Shown here: one piece after another, positions 38,101 to 49,488 of the stretch
Layout of the letters: every line of letters starts with the position of its first letter
Position numbering within the stretch: the first letter of the stretch is position 1
Source: Arsenophonus sp052401645
GTDB lineage: Bacteria > Pseudomonadota > Gammaproteobacteria > Enterobacterales > Enterobacteriaceae
NCBI GenBank assembly: GCA_052401645.1
Contig: CP198939.1
Span: forward strand, 1,612,001 to 1,676,000
Reading direction: 5' to 3'
DNA: 64,000 bases
Program-made: the position numbers and the translations under genes
The notes under the pieces: model-generated
Database searches by the model: none
The model's input: only the letters and a program-made list of their open reading frames with translations
Told to the model about the DNA's origin: nothing

Positions 38101-38834
38101 TAATTAAAATTATATTTTATTTTAAATATTTTAATATTATATATATTGTTATAAATTTTAAATTTAATTATTGACTTTTAATATAACATTACCTTATGAC
38201 AATGATATTTTATATATAATTCTATATTTATTTATTTTATAAATCATTATAATGATGGATCCTTTCTAAGATAAATAAAAGTTATATTTCTTTATAATAA
38301 TACTTAATTTAAGTTAAAGTATAAAATATTTTTTAAAAAATATTTTATTTATATAGAACAAAAGTTTATGTTTAAGTAATCATTTAATATTCAAATTGAA
38401 GAGTATAATTACTTTATTTTTTAAAAATTTAAAAGATTTATTATTAGAATATTTTATTAAAAATTAATTTTTAATAAAATTAAAACAATTTATATAATAG
38501 TAAAAAGTTATTTTAGTACTTCAAATATCTTTAATATCGAAAATTAATTAAGTTATCTCTGTTGTTATTTATTTCTTAATAAAGTTATTCGATTACTTAG
38601 TAATATATCAAGTTTAAATAATTTCTTAAATCATAAGCATATAAAAGACTGATATATTTATTCATAAATATTTTTAAAATAAAAAACATTAAAATAAAGA
38701 AAAAAACTAAATTATTACCATTTTTTATTTTTTTAATAAAATATTAGTAGAATAGAAATAAAGAAATAAGTGTAAATAGAATTCTAAAATAAAAATAAAT
38801 TTAAATTTATTTTTTATTTATTAAAATACACCAT

Positions 38835-38862
38835 TTATTTATCTTTAGATAAAGATAAATAA
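38835..38862. repeat. Inverted repeat, 13-bp arms, 2-nt centre
   Basis: Arms 38835-38847 and 38850-38862 are exact reverse complements around GA. Confidence 0.5.
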
Positions 38863-39340
38863 TGAAATTAAACAATTTCTTTTTTGTAATTTCTTAAAAA
38901 TATCATTATTTTAATCTTAACATCGATTAATTCAAGATAATTACATTAAAATTAATTAATTTAAGTTTTTTAAATAAATATTTTTTAATTATTTTATACT
39001 TATTATTTTAATTTTAAAAAATATTATAGTAATAACTACGCCGCTTTATTAATAAAAATGGGAAAAATAGATTTTATTGCGATCTTAATTTAATATTCTT
39101 ATTATATTTTATAATCTTAAGATAATTAATTATTAAATATGTATATGTATTATAATTATTATTAACAATAATTTCTTCATTAAAATTAATAACAAGAATA
39201 AATATTTTTTACTTATATCAGAAAAATATAATTTTATAAGTTATTGTAAATTTCATAGATAATAATATATTCCAAATATATAGTGAAGAAGTAATTATAA
39301 GATAATCAAAAAAAATATATCTTGTTATTATATACAAATT

Positions 39341-39386
39341 AAAATATATATTTTTAGGTTAGTAACTAACCTAAAATATATATTTT
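39341..39386. terminator. Orphan terminator-like hairpin with G/C core
   Basis: A 12-bp perfect stem (39352-39363 with 39365-39376) has the core TAGGTTAGT / ACTAACCTA. After a one-base bulge it continues for ten more A-T pairs, and T residues follow to 39390. It has the make-up of a strong intrinsic terminator on the plus strand, yet no gene lies within several kilobases upstream. Confidence 0.5.
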
Positions 39387-39496
39387 TTTTAAAAAAATAT
39401 AAGATTTTATAAAAAATATTCTCAAATCATTATGATATAAATTAGAATTTATATTCTAGATTTAAAATATTTATTAAGATATATAATTTTATTATA

Positions 39497-39520
39497 AAAT
39501 AATTTACTAGTAAATTATTT
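39497..39520. repeat. Perfect 24-bp palindrome
   Basis: Bases 39497-39508 and 39509-39520 are exact reverse complements centred on CTAG. Confidence 0.5.
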
Positions 39521-41115
39521 AGTGTATATGAAAATATAAAATTAACTTTAATACACTTAAATTAAGATTAAAGATAATATATAATTATATATTATTGTTT
39601 TAGTAATAAGTTTACTAATTACTATTATTAATATTTTATATTATTCTAATTCATTTATTATTATATTTTCATATGATTTGATTCAAAAAAATTTTTAAAT
39701 TTATAATCTATTATTATATTAAGCTAATTATAGTTCTTTATTTATATGGAAAAGATTATTTGATAAATTTTTCCATATGTTTTTAGCATTCATATTATTA
39801 TTCTCATTAATTATAAATAGATGTTTATTTATTGATAAAATAATAAGTTTAATAAATTTATTACATTATACCGTATAATAATATAGTAAAATAAATAATT
39901 TTATCAGATATAATAATACTTAATTAATTTTATTATAAAAACATATTTTATATTTTAGGAAAAAAATCTATTTTAAAATATATTATATTTTTATATAAAT
40001 TTATATTATTTTTAGTATTTATTTTTAAAGAAATTTTCTTTATGAAATTTAAATAGTAATTTGTTACATTTGTTTTATAGAATTTCTTTTATAAAAAATC
40101 TACTAAAATAGTTTTTTCTAAAATACTAAATAAATCCAATATTTTTGATTAATTCTAAGATATTTATATAATAAAGATATCATGAAGTCATGTTCATGCA
40201 GTTAATAATTTCATTTTATATCAAATTAGCATATGACTAAATAATCTGGAAAAACTTCTAGATTTAGCACACAATTAATTTTAATATAATATTCATTTCT
40301 ATAAACATTTATTTTTTATTAAAAATAAAATCGAATATTTTGTTATTTTTTTATATTCTTTACTGAGTGATGCTACTTAATCACTATAATAATTATTATT
40401 TAATACTTATATTGAACAATATATAATTAAATATTTTACATTTGTTATTAACTTAAGCATAAATATGTCCATATAATTTAATAAATGGCTGAAAGAAAAT
40501 AATATTTAAATTTTTAAAATTGTTAATTGAAAATTGTTTTCATTTACTTCAGTTAAAGTAATAACTTACTGTTACATATAAATAATTAAATTTATGTTAA
40601 TAATATTTTTTATTATTAATATAATTTTTATAAATTAAAGAATCTATACATAATTAAATGAATAAGTAATAAAATTTATACTAATTTTTTTATTTAACTA
40701 TTAATTATATTATTGTTTATTTTTGTTTATGAAATCTATAAATGTAGTAAATATTAATTCAATTTATATAAAGACATCTATATGAATTTAACTAAAATAA
40801 AAATTAATATATAAAATAACATACTAACAATAGTAAAAATCATTTTTATTTTTATATAAAAATAATTTAATAATATAAATAATTAAAATAAGATCACTAA
40901 TTAATAAAAGTATATGCTATTTTAGAGAATTTTTATTATTTAATAATGTTTATTATTCAATATAGTTATGGTGGTATATAATAAGATCATTTTTCTTAAA
41001 ATTATAAAATAAATTCGTTTTAAATATCACTTAAATAAGATGTTTGGATAAATTTTCAAAATATTTCACTAAAAATTAGTAATTTACTCTAATAAGCATA
41101 TGTTGTATACCTCTA

Positions 41116-41146
41116 CTTATTTTAACTACTCTCTAGTTAAAATAAA
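41116..41146. repeat. Hairpin, 12-bp arms
   Basis: TTATTTTAACTA (41117-41128) pairs with TAGTTAAAATAA (41134-41145), loop CTCTC. Terminator-like, no gene nearby. Confidence 0.5.
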
Positions 41147-41672
41147 GCATATTTTATTATAGAAAAAACTTACGATAAAGTTAATTAATATATTCTTATA
41201 TTAATTATTTAAATAAATTAACCTTATAATTGTTATTTGTAGCTACTGAATATAAAGTAAGATTATTTTTCTTTTGCATAAGATTTTTAATTATAGCACA
41301 ATAGAAAAAATATTTTCATAATTATGAAAATTATATTAATTAAATTGAATATCATAAGTTGCATTCTAATAGAATAAATATAAAATTACTAATAAATATG
41401 ATAATAAAGTAAATCAAATTTTAATAAGTTATTATAATTGTTTATACTTAATAAATATGAAAATTAAATACCTAATGAACATAGATTTAATATTATATTT
41501 AATTTTATTCTTATAGAGAATAGTAAAATTTGTAAAAACATTAATTAAAATATTATTATAGGATAATAATATTTGTTTATCTTTTAATAAAAAATATTAC
41601 AAATAGTGATAATTTACGTTAAACTAAAATAGTTTTATAAAATTTTAATAATTACTAATTTATGTTATATAA

Positions 41673-41703
41673 AATTATCTATTTGACTATCAAATAGATA
41701 ATT
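41673..41703. repeat. Hairpin, 14-bp arms, loop CTA
   Basis: Arms 41673-41686 and 41690-41703 are exact complements with two G-C pairs (TTATCTATTTGA / TCAAATAGATAA). It lies 640 bp beyond the 3' end of dapD, on the side where dapD transcripts would end. Confidence 0.6.
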
Positions 41704-42340
41704 ATACCTGAATTTGATTTAAAACTAGAACTAATTATATTTATATATATTTATTATCATAGTGCAATTATTTAACTAATATATTTTAATTTGAAAATTA
41801 AAATATATTTATATAAATATAACACTTTTTATAATTAAAAATAATTTTTACTAATTTATTTTTTGAAATATAATTTTTTTTTAAAAAATAAATATTATTA
41901 TAAATAAATAATAATTTTTTTTTAAAATTTTTTTTAAATTAATTTATTTTTACTAATTTTATTTATTAATATAAATTTAAAATGATAAAAAAGAATTTAA
42001 TATTATATTTTAAAATATATTTAATATGATCATTTTTGTGAATATTATTTAATTATTTAAATGTATTTATTACATTTAAATAGGAGAAAATTTATTTGAT
42101 ATATTTTATTATAGATAAATATTAATATTAATTAAATTTTATTTTAAAAAAAATTGAAATTTTAAATTTTATTATATTTATTTATGAAATAAGTTTTTAA
42201 AATGATAATAGATTTTTAATAAAAATTAAATTTATACATATTTTAAAGTTAAATTAATAATTCTAATTATTTAATAATTATTAAAGATTAACTTAATAAT
42301 AATATGATAATCAAATGATATATTTCAAATATAATATATT

Positions 42341-43165
42341 TCAATCTATCGTTCTCAATAATTCATTAATACCAATTTTCTTTCTAGTTTTTTCATCGAC
42401 TTTTTTTATGATAACAGCACAATATAGGCTATATTTACGATTTTTTGCAGGCAAATTACCTGCAACAACTACAGAATTAGCCGGAATCCGTCCATATAGA
42501 ATTTTGTCATTTTCACTATCATAAATTTTAGTGCTTTTACCAATATAGACGCCCATTGAAATAACAGAACCTCTTTCAATAATTACACCTTCAACAACTT
42601 CAGAACGAGCACCAATAAAACAATCATCTTCAATAATAGTTGGATTATCTTGTAATGGCTCTAAAACACCACCAATTCCAACACCACCAGATAAGTGAAC
42701 ATTTTTACCAATTTGCGCACAAGATCCAACAGTTGCCCATGTATCTATCATAGCTCCTTCGTCAATATAGGATCCTATGTTAATATAAGATGGCATTAAA
42801 ACGGTATTTCTAGCTATAAATGCACCTTTTCGAGCCATTGCAGGTGGAACAATTCTAATTCCTTCTTTCTGGAAACGAATATTGTCATATTCAGAAAATT
42901 TCATATCTAGTTTATCAAAATATCGGATTTCAGTACCTTTTATTAATTGGTTATTATTTATATAAAAAGATAGTAAAATAGCCTTTTTAATCCATTGATT
43001 AGTTATCCATTGTCCATCGATTTTATTAGCAGTTCTTAACTGACCTTCATCAAGGTAAGTAATTACCTTATCAATTGCATCTCTTAATTCATTATTATTA
43101 GGTATTAATGTAATTTTCTTGCGATTCTCAAAAGCATTTTCAATAATAGTTTTAAGTTTTTCCAT
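42341..43165 (-). CDS. dapD: Tetrahydrodipicolinate N-succinyltransferase
   Basis: Cytoplasmic trimer that succinylates tetrahydrodipicolinate with succinyl-CoA in the diaminopimelate branch feeding lysine and peptidoglycan. The left-handed beta-helix hexapeptide repeats occupy about residues 105-230 (GAFIARNTVLMPSYINIG, GSCAQIGKNVHLSGGVGIGG). The C-terminus KKIGINELLRTID matches E. coli. I chose the second in-frame Met (43165), giving MEKLKTIIENAF and 274 residues, exactly the E. coli length. GGAG lies 12 bases before it, while the upstream ATG at 43183 has no ribosome site. In E. coli the order is map-glnD-dapD on one strand; here glnD is missing and only a gap of its size remains. Confidence 0.96.
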   Translation of the reverse strand: MEKLKTIIENAFENRKKITLIPNNNELRDAIDKVITYLDEGQLRTANKIDGQWITNQWIKKAILLSFYINNNQLIKGTEIRYFDKLDMKFSEYDNIRFQKEGIRIVPPAMARKGAFIARNTVLMPSYINIGSYIDEGAMIDTWATVGSCAQIGKNVHLSGGVGIGGVLEPLQDNPTIIEDDCFIGARSEVVEGVIIERGSVISMGVYIGKSTKIYDSENDKILYGRIPANSVVVAGNLPAKNRKYSLYCAVIIKKVDEKTRKKIGINELLRTID

Positions 43166-43183
43166 AAAATGACTTATCTCCAT

Positions 43184-46036
43184 ATATTTTAATCATTTAA
43201 AATATTTATTTTTATAAAAATCTACTAAAAAATATGATTAATATCAATTTTTTAATATGTTTTGTTCGATATTTTAATCAATATTTGATTTTTTAATCTA
43301 TAAAATATGAAAATAGTGATTCTTTTCTAATAATTATTACTTATTTTTTCTTGATATATATACAGTGTTGTCATAATTAATAGTTCATTAAATATAATAT
43401 TAAATATATACTTTAATAATCTTAATTCTAATTATAATTCCAATATAACTTCATATATAATTTAATCTGATCTTATTTATTTAGTAATAAAAATTTTATT
43501 TTTATATTAAAATTTAAAATATTTAATTAACTTTATATTTTATTTTTTTTTAAAATTATGTCTTTAATATATTTTAATGAATATTTTAAAATACTTTTAT
43601 TACTATTATTTTAGTTAGCCAAAGGTTATTTTTAGATTTAATATCACAAAAGTATAAATTGTAATGTTATTATATCAATGAAATTTTATAACTATAAATA
43701 TTAAAAATTATCGATAAAATTCTTAGTAAACTAAAATATGATTAATTAAAATTTTGACTTTATACGAGATAAAATACTATAAATAATTATATTTAATAAA
43801 TATATTTAATTTTTTTAATAAAATAATATATCTTGAATCAATGAATAAATTACTATTAATTATATATTAAAATAATAAATATGGTAAAATATATCTGTTT
43901 TAAAATTATTTAAATCAATATTTTATTTCCATTACTTAAATTGATATTTATAAACAATAGAGTTAATATTATAAATTTTAATCTAAAGTTAAAATTACTT
44001 TTTGTACTTAGGTTTAACATAATTAATATTTAGCTAAAGATATTGATCTTTTAGTAAAACTCTACTTCTAGTTATTTCATAATTTATTATTTATTTATAA
44101 AACTATTATAAATAAAATTACATCTATATAAAAATAATCTAGATATATTATTAACCTTACTTTAATAAAAAGTTGCATAATAAAAAAAGATTTTTTTTAA
44201 ATATAATTAAAAGTATATATTATAAAACTACTAAAGTTTTAAAGTGTTAAAAAATAAGTAATCGAGTCAATTAAGAGCAGATAATATCTAAATGTAGTAT
44301 ATTAACTAATAAAATTACTTCAAATATTTTATCAGTAATATAAAGCGATTATTTTTTCGATAATCTATGTAAGAAAGAATAATGCATATTAAATCTATAA
44401 TTTTTAAAATAAAAAGTATGGTTATAAATAAAGTAATAGATAAAGAATATTGTTTATGTATTTTTTTGTAGAAAATTAATTGAATTTTATAATTATTAAT
44501 AATATATTCATAAATATGTAAGTATATCAAAAAAATAAAATTGAATTTATCCAATAATATTTCATTAAAGTAATATATAAATATTCATCATACTATGTAA
44601 TTAAGCATAAAATAGTACATTAGATATTAAATAATATATAATAGAAAAAATTATAAAATTTCATAAAAGATATTATGATCTTATCAAGGCTTTATTTAAA
44701 AATTTTTTATAAAAACCTTTTTATAGAAAATATAATAAATTCATTCTATGAATATTTATATATTCTAATTTTTAATTAATTAATCATAATATAATTACTT
44801 ATTAATAGTAAAAAAATATATTTTCATTTTTTTTTAAATTTAAATATAAATTATTAAATAATTTATATTTAAATGATAAATTTTTACTAAAAAATCTTTA
44901 GTTTAATAATCATAATAGTAATTTATTAAAATATTTAGAATATCCAAGTAGCAAGATAATACTATTTAATCACTTACTAATCTATTTAGACGTTATTATC
45001 TTTTACAATACAATAAAAAACTATACTAATTATAATATGAAAATAATATTTTATATATTATAAAGATAATTTTAATAAAAAATAAAATTTAATAAAATTT
45101 TTAATTTTAGAGATTAAGATTTATTTATAATATTAAGTTAACTACATACTTAATATATTTATTATGTTAAAGTTTAAATATTATGATAATATTAACAATA
45201 GTTAAATATAAATATAATAAGAAATTCTTATTTTTACTATTCATTAATATCAAATTTAATATCGCAACTTATATTATAAAAATCTTTTTTAGCTATAAAA
45301 TAAGATATTTATCTATAAATCACAGAGTAACAACAACAAATTTTAAAATAAATAGACAAAATTTATTATTAAATATAAATTATTATAAAAATATAGCCAT
45401 AAACTAATCTGCAATAAATTAATATTTAATTAAAATTAATTAGTTTTTATAATAAAATAATAGTTCTTATTATCGATATTTTTTAAATAAGCATAATATT
45501 AGTATTTTAAAAATTCTAAATTTAATAATAAAATATTATATTTAAATGATTTTAGAAGAAAAAATAGTGTAATAAATAAAAATAGTAACTTAAATTAAAT
45601 AAACATCAACATAAAATAGATTTAATTTTACTAAGATCATTTAATATAAAATAAAATTAAAATAATCAAAATTATCTAGATTGTTTTAATTTTTAATAAA
45701 AATATAAAAATTTTTTTTGAAAAAAATGATAATAAAATATAATAATAAATTCATTTTTAATATTTTTTATTAAATATTTTATAATAATTTTGAAAGTAAT
45801 TTATCTAATATCATATATTAAGATGGTAAATAAAATTTAATATTCTGAAGATATAATTTATCAAAAATAAAAAAATGAAGATTGAATTAACTAATTATTT
45901 TTAATAAAAGTATACTATAAAATTTACTTTATTAAAAATAATTTTGATTTAATTAAAAATTAACGAATATTAAGAATAATTGAATAATTTTACTAAAATA
46001 AAAAGATTTAAAAATTATAAAGACTAATCATAAAAT
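43184..46036. other. Non-coding gap at the position of glnD
   Basis: About 2.85 kb between map and dapD holds no supported gene. E. coli has glnD (about 2.67 kb, uridylyltransferase of nitrogen control) exactly here. Two AT-rich frames (44315-44554 minus, 45183-45407 plus) have the Ile/Lys/Asn/Tyr-rich make-up of chance frames. No GlnD motif could be read in any frame by eye, so the assignment rests on position and length. Confidence 0.65.
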
Positions 46037-46840
46037 TTATTTATTTACTAATATATCTGAAATAAATGGTTCTTCTTCTTTCCTTAATGTTAAAATTCTA
46101 CACCCATCGTCAGTAACAGCTAAAGTATGTTCGTATTGAGCTGACAAGCCTCGATCTTTTGTTTTTACTGTCCATCCGTCTTTCATTATTCTAATACGAC
46201 GATCGTTAGTGTTTATCATTGGCTCTATGGTAAATGTCATACCCTTTTTTAAAATTACACCACCATCATCAGCATCATAATGTAATACTTGAGGTTTTTC
46301 ATGAAAGATTTTACCAATACCATGACCACAATATTCACGTACAACAAAAAAATGATGTTGCTCAACAAATTGTTGTATTGTTTTACCTATAGTTCGTAAA
46401 CGAATACCAGGCTTTATTATTTTTAAAGCAAGATAAAGACTTTCCCTAGTAATTTTGCATAAACGATCACCTTGAATTGTTGGTTTACCGACAATAAACA
46501 TTTTTGAAGTATCACCATGAAAACCATTTTTAATAACAGTTACATCAATATTAATGATATCACCTTCTTTTAAGATTTTCTCATAGCTAGGAATACCATG
46601 ACAAATAACATCATTAACAGAAGTACAAATAGACTTAGGAAAACTAAGATAATTTAAACAAGCTGGAATAGCATGTTGTTTTTCTACAATATATGAATGA
46701 CATATATTATCAAGTTCGCCAGTCGAAACACCAGATTTTATATAAGGTTCAATAATTTCTAATACCTCTGCCGCTAAGTGTCCAGCGATACACATTTTCT
46801 GAATATCTTCTTTTGTTTTAATTGAGATTGAGATAGCCAT
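46037..46840 (-). CDS. map: Methionine aminopeptidase type I
   Basis: Dimetal peptidase that removes the initiator Met from new cytoplasmic proteins. The 267-residue product compares with 264 in E. coli. The five metal ligands appear in NIDVTV (Asp), HGDTSK (Asp), CGHGIG (His), FTIEPM (Glu) and QYEHT (Glu). The start is ATG at 46840 (MAISISIKTKEDI, like E. coli MAISIKTPEDI); the TTG just upstream is not needed. AGG lies 8-10 bases before the ATG. It is divergent from rpsB across a spacer of about 630 bp, as in E. coli, and a 14-bp palindrome lies in its upstream region. Confidence 0.97.
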   Translation of the reverse strand: MAISISIKTKEDIQKMCIAGHLAAEVLEIIEPYIKSGVSTGELDNICHSYIVEKQHAIPACLNYLSFPKSICTSVNDVICHGIPSYEKILKEGDIINIDVTVIKNGFHGDTSKMFIVGKPTIQGDRLCKITRESLYLALKIIKPGIRLRTIGKTIQQFVEQHHFFVVREYCGHGIGKIFHEKPQVLHYDADDGGVILKKGMTFTIEPMINTNDRRIRIMKDGWTVKTKDRGLSAQYEHTLAVTDDGCRILTLRKEEEPFISDILVNK

Positions 46841-46843
46841 CAA

Positions 46844-47350
46844 TTTTGCCTATTTATGCTGATTTAAATAAGTAAATAATATGAACTTATCAGCTGATAA
46901 TATTGATTAAAATATAAATAATTTATACTATAAACTATTATGTCAAAAATTAAGTAAAGTTATGCCAACTAATAATTAATATATCAATTTTATTAAGAAA
47001 ATAAAATAGTTTTAAAAAACATGTTTAAGACTATTTTAAATTGAAATGTTTTGAATAAATCATGAATAAATCATAAAATTATCCATAAATAATAACCAAA
47101 TAATAAAATATTATCGATAATAAATTTTATTTTTTATAAATTAAATTATTTATTTATAAATAACAAATATCTAAATTGTATCAAAAATATTTATTTTACT
47201 AAAAACTTCTTAAGTGCAGAAAATAGAAGTATACTTGATGTTTTTCGTTATTTTATGATATAAAGTTTTTCAGTATCTATTCTATACATAATCTTAATTA
47301 TATAAAAACATATATTTAACTATAGCATAAAATTAAACCTATTGATATTA
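46844..47350. other. Divergent spacer between map and rpsB
   Basis: Intergenic region that must hold the promoters of both genes. A perfect palindrome TTATCAGCTGATAA lies at 46887-46900, 47 bp before the map start. No gene is seen. Confidence 0.6.
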
Positions 47351-47359
47351 TGATACAAT
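47351..47359 (+). promoter_or_regulatory. Extended -10 promoter of rpsB
   Basis: TGATACAAT (47351-47359) fits an extended -10 element (TG-n-TACAAT). No good -35 box is seen. The transcript would start near 47366, about 106 bases before rpsB. Confidence 0.45.
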
Positions 47360-47365
47360 GCAGAT

Positions 47366-47471
47366 TGAAATATTTTCAATATATTTTCTGTATATAGATA
47401 ATCAAATCTAATGAGTTAAAAATATGATCTGTGAGATCATAACCAAATTTTACTAAATTATAGAGGTTTAA
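47366..47471 (+). promoter_or_regulatory. rpsB 5' leader with hairpin (S2 autoregulation candidate)
   Basis: A hairpin TATGATCT / AGATCATA (47423-47441, loop GTG) is followed by ACC, an A/T stretch, and the ribosome site AGAGG (47462-47466) five bases before the ATG. As I recall it, the E. coli rpsB leader has a similar stem followed by ATAACC and AGAGG, and S2 represses its own operon through it. Homology is inferred from this resemblance only. Confidence 0.45.
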
Positions 47472-48188
47472 ATGGCAATTGTTTCCATGCGTGTAATGCT
47501 TCAAGCTGGTGTTCATTTTGGTCACCAAACTCGTTACTGGAATCCAAAAATGAAAACTTACATCTTCGGAACACGTAATAAAGTTCATATAATTAACTTA
47601 GAAAAAACTGTTCCAATGTTCAATGAAGCGTTAAGTGAATTAACTAAAATTGCTTCACGAAAAGGTAAAATTCTATTTGTCGGCACTAAACGTGCTGCAA
47701 GCATAACTATAAAAGAAGCTGCCAATAGTTGTAATCAATATTTTGTCAATCATCGTTGGTTAGGTGGTATGCTAACTAATTGGAAAACCGTTCGTCAATC
47801 GATTAAACGACTTAAGGATTTAGAAATGCAATCTCAGGATGGTACTTTTGAAAAATTAACCAAAAAAGAAGCGCTAATTCGAACTCGTCAGCTTATAAAG
47901 TTAGAAAATAGTTTAGGTGGTATTAAAGAAATGGGAGGTTTACCTGATGCTTTATTTGTTATTGATGCTGAACATGAGGATATAGCTATAAAAGAAGCAA
48001 ATAATTTAGGTATTCCTGTATTTGCTATTGTTGATACTAACTCTAATCCAGATGGTATCAACTATATTATTCCTGGAAATGATGATGCAATACGTGCAGT
48101 AAAATTATATCTATGTGCTGTTGTTAAAGCTATTCATGAAGGAAGTTTTCAAGATCAGGAAAAAAAACTAGAAGAAAAATTAATATAG
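47472..48188 (+). CDS. rpsB: 30S ribosomal protein S2
   Basis: Small-subunit protein needed late in 30S assembly and for S1 binding. The 238-residue product (241 in E. coli) starts MAIVSMRVMLQAGVHFGHQT, with the S2 signature HFGHQTRYWNPKM near the N-terminus, the coiled-coil segment at about 105-150, and the later GGLPDALFVIDAEHE and GIPVFAIVDTNSNPDGI blocks. The start has a good AGAGG site. It heads the rpsB-tsf operon; tsf begins 167 bp later. Confidence 0.98.
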   Translation: MAIVSMRVMLQAGVHFGHQTRYWNPKMKTYIFGTRNKVHIINLEKTVPMFNEALSELTKIASRKGKILFVGTKRAASITIKEAANSCNQYFVNHRWLGGMLTNWKTVRQSIKRLKDLEMQSQDGTFEKLTKKEALIRTRQLIKLENSLGGIKEMGGLPDALFVIDAEHEDIAIKEANNLGIPVFAIVDTNSNPDGINYIIPGNDDAIRAVKLYLCAVVKAIHEGSFQDQEKKLEEKLI

Positions 48189-48355
48189 ATAGTAGGTAAA
48201 TAAAAAAGTTATTCTTTAATAGCATTAAATATATTCTAAAAAGTATTATAAAACATATTAGCTACAATATAACATGGTTTAATATTTTATTTATTATAAA
48301 AAGATAATCTGATTGATGTAATCATACAATTAGATTAGATCAAGGAATAAATCGT

Positions 48356-49156
48356 ATGATAATTGCTACTGATCTAGTAAAAAAATTACGTAAACGTACT
48401 GGTGTAGGAATAATGGAATGTAAAAAAGCATTAATTGAGGCTAATGGTAATATTGAGCTAGCTATTGTTAATATGCGTAAATCAGGGCATACAAAAGCTG
48501 TTAAAAAATCCGTACGCCTGGCTACCGAAGGTATTATAATGGCTAATATTTCTACCGATGGTAAATTCGGCGCATTGCTTGAATTGAATTGTGAAACAGA
48601 TTTTGTAACTAAAAATGCGAGTTTCATAGAATTCGGAAATGAAGTATTCAAATATGTCTTAGAAAATAAATTATCAAATATTGATAAATTAAAAAGAAAA
48701 TTTGAAGAGAAGCGTATAATACTTGTTAGTAAGATCTGTGAAAATATTAATATTTGTCGAGTTAATATTCTTGAAGGAGAAAAAATTAGATGCTATTTAC
48801 ATGCAAATCGTATTGGTGTTCTTGTTTCTGCTGAAGGTGCAAATGACGAGTTTATTAAACATATTGCTATGCATATCGCAGCTAGCAAACCTGAATATAT
48901 TGCACCAGAAAATGTACCAGCAGATGTTATTGCTAATGAACGTAAAATTCAATTTGATATAGCAATGAAATCTGGTAAATCTACTGAGATTGCTAAAAAA
49001 ATAATAATTGGACGTATGAATAAATTTACTAGTGATATATCCTTAACTGGTCAGCAATTTATTATGGATCAAACTAAAACAATTAATTCACTACTAAAAG
49101 AAAAGAATGTAAAAATAACTAATTTTCTTCGTTTTGAAGTTGCTGAAGCTATCTAA
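48356..49156 (+). CDS. tsf: Elongation factor Ts, C-terminally shortened
   Basis: Guanine nucleotide exchange factor that releases GDP from EF-Tu. The N-terminal UBA-like domain (LVKKLRKRTGVGIMECKKAL) is intact. The key contact TDFV (here CETDFVTKN, Asp-Phe for the EF-Tu magnesium site) lies at about residues 79-84. The dimerisation core continues through HIAASKPEYI and SLTGQQF. It ends at FLRFEVAEAI, about 17 residues before the E. coli end, so most of the C-terminal module helix that contacts EF-Tu is absent (266 against 283 residues). AAGGA precedes the ATG. Operon partner of rpsB. Confidence 0.97.
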   Translation: MIIATDLVKKLRKRTGVGIMECKKALIEANGNIELAIVNMRKSGHTKAVKKSVRLATEGIIMANISTDGKFGALLELNCETDFVTKNASFIEFGNEVFKYVLENKLSNIDKLKRKFEEKRIILVSKICENINICRVNILEGEKIRCYLHANRIGVLVSAEGANDEFIKHIAMHIAASKPEYIAPENVPADVIANERKIQFDIAMKSGKSTEIAKKIIIGRMNKFTSDISLTGQQFIMDQTKTINSLLKEKNVKITNFLRFEVAEAI

Positions 49157-49488
49157 AATTAGAAGTAATTTTTTTGATGAAATAAAACTAATAAATTCAA
49201 TAATTATCTCGATTTATAAATAAAATAAATAATATGTAATTTTTTATCTAAATTAATAGTATATTGTATCTATCTTAAAATAAATTATTAATTAATAATT
49301 TATTTGTAAATATGCCACTAAATTAGTAGTTTTTAATGTATACTTAATTTCAGTAAATTAAGGATGATATTCATGAATAAATTGCACTTTATCAAAGATA
49401 TAAAAAATAACTAATAAAGCATTTTATATTTTGATATTCTTAAACTAAAATTTAAGATTTTCAATAATTTATAAGATAAGGAAAATAA
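49157..49488. other. Spacer tsf to pyrH
   Basis: It holds a perfect 28-bp palindrome (49278-49305) that may end rpsB-tsf transcripts. A 13-codon open frame (49373-49414) follows, with AAGGA eight bases before its ATG. No longer gene is present. Confidence 0.5.
49278..49305. repeat. Perfect 28-bp palindrome after tsf
   Basis: Bases 49278-49291 and 49292-49305 are exact reverse complements, all A-T pairs. Possible weak terminator of the rpsB-tsf operon. Confidence 0.5.

Larger units (their letters stand above)
30670..42310. other. Gene desert of about 11.6 kb
   Basis: The longest gene-free stretch. Only low-complexity A+T open frames under 62 codons occur (for example 37156-37341), none resembling a protein. 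Structures worth listing are hairpins at 33357-33384, 34589-34613, 35115-35146, 38835-38862, 39341-39386, 39497-39520, 41116-41146 and 41673-41703. No remnant gene could be named. Confidence 0.8.

Noticed and set aside
42057..42100. AGGAG with small hairpin upstream, possible short gene start
   Set aside because: No ATG, GTG or TTG opens a frame of useful length after it.
44315..45407. 79-codon (minus) and 74-codon (plus) frames in the dapD-map gap
   Set aside because: Low-complexity residues, no motif, opposite strands. Neither matches GlnD or any family I know, so they are treated as chance frames.
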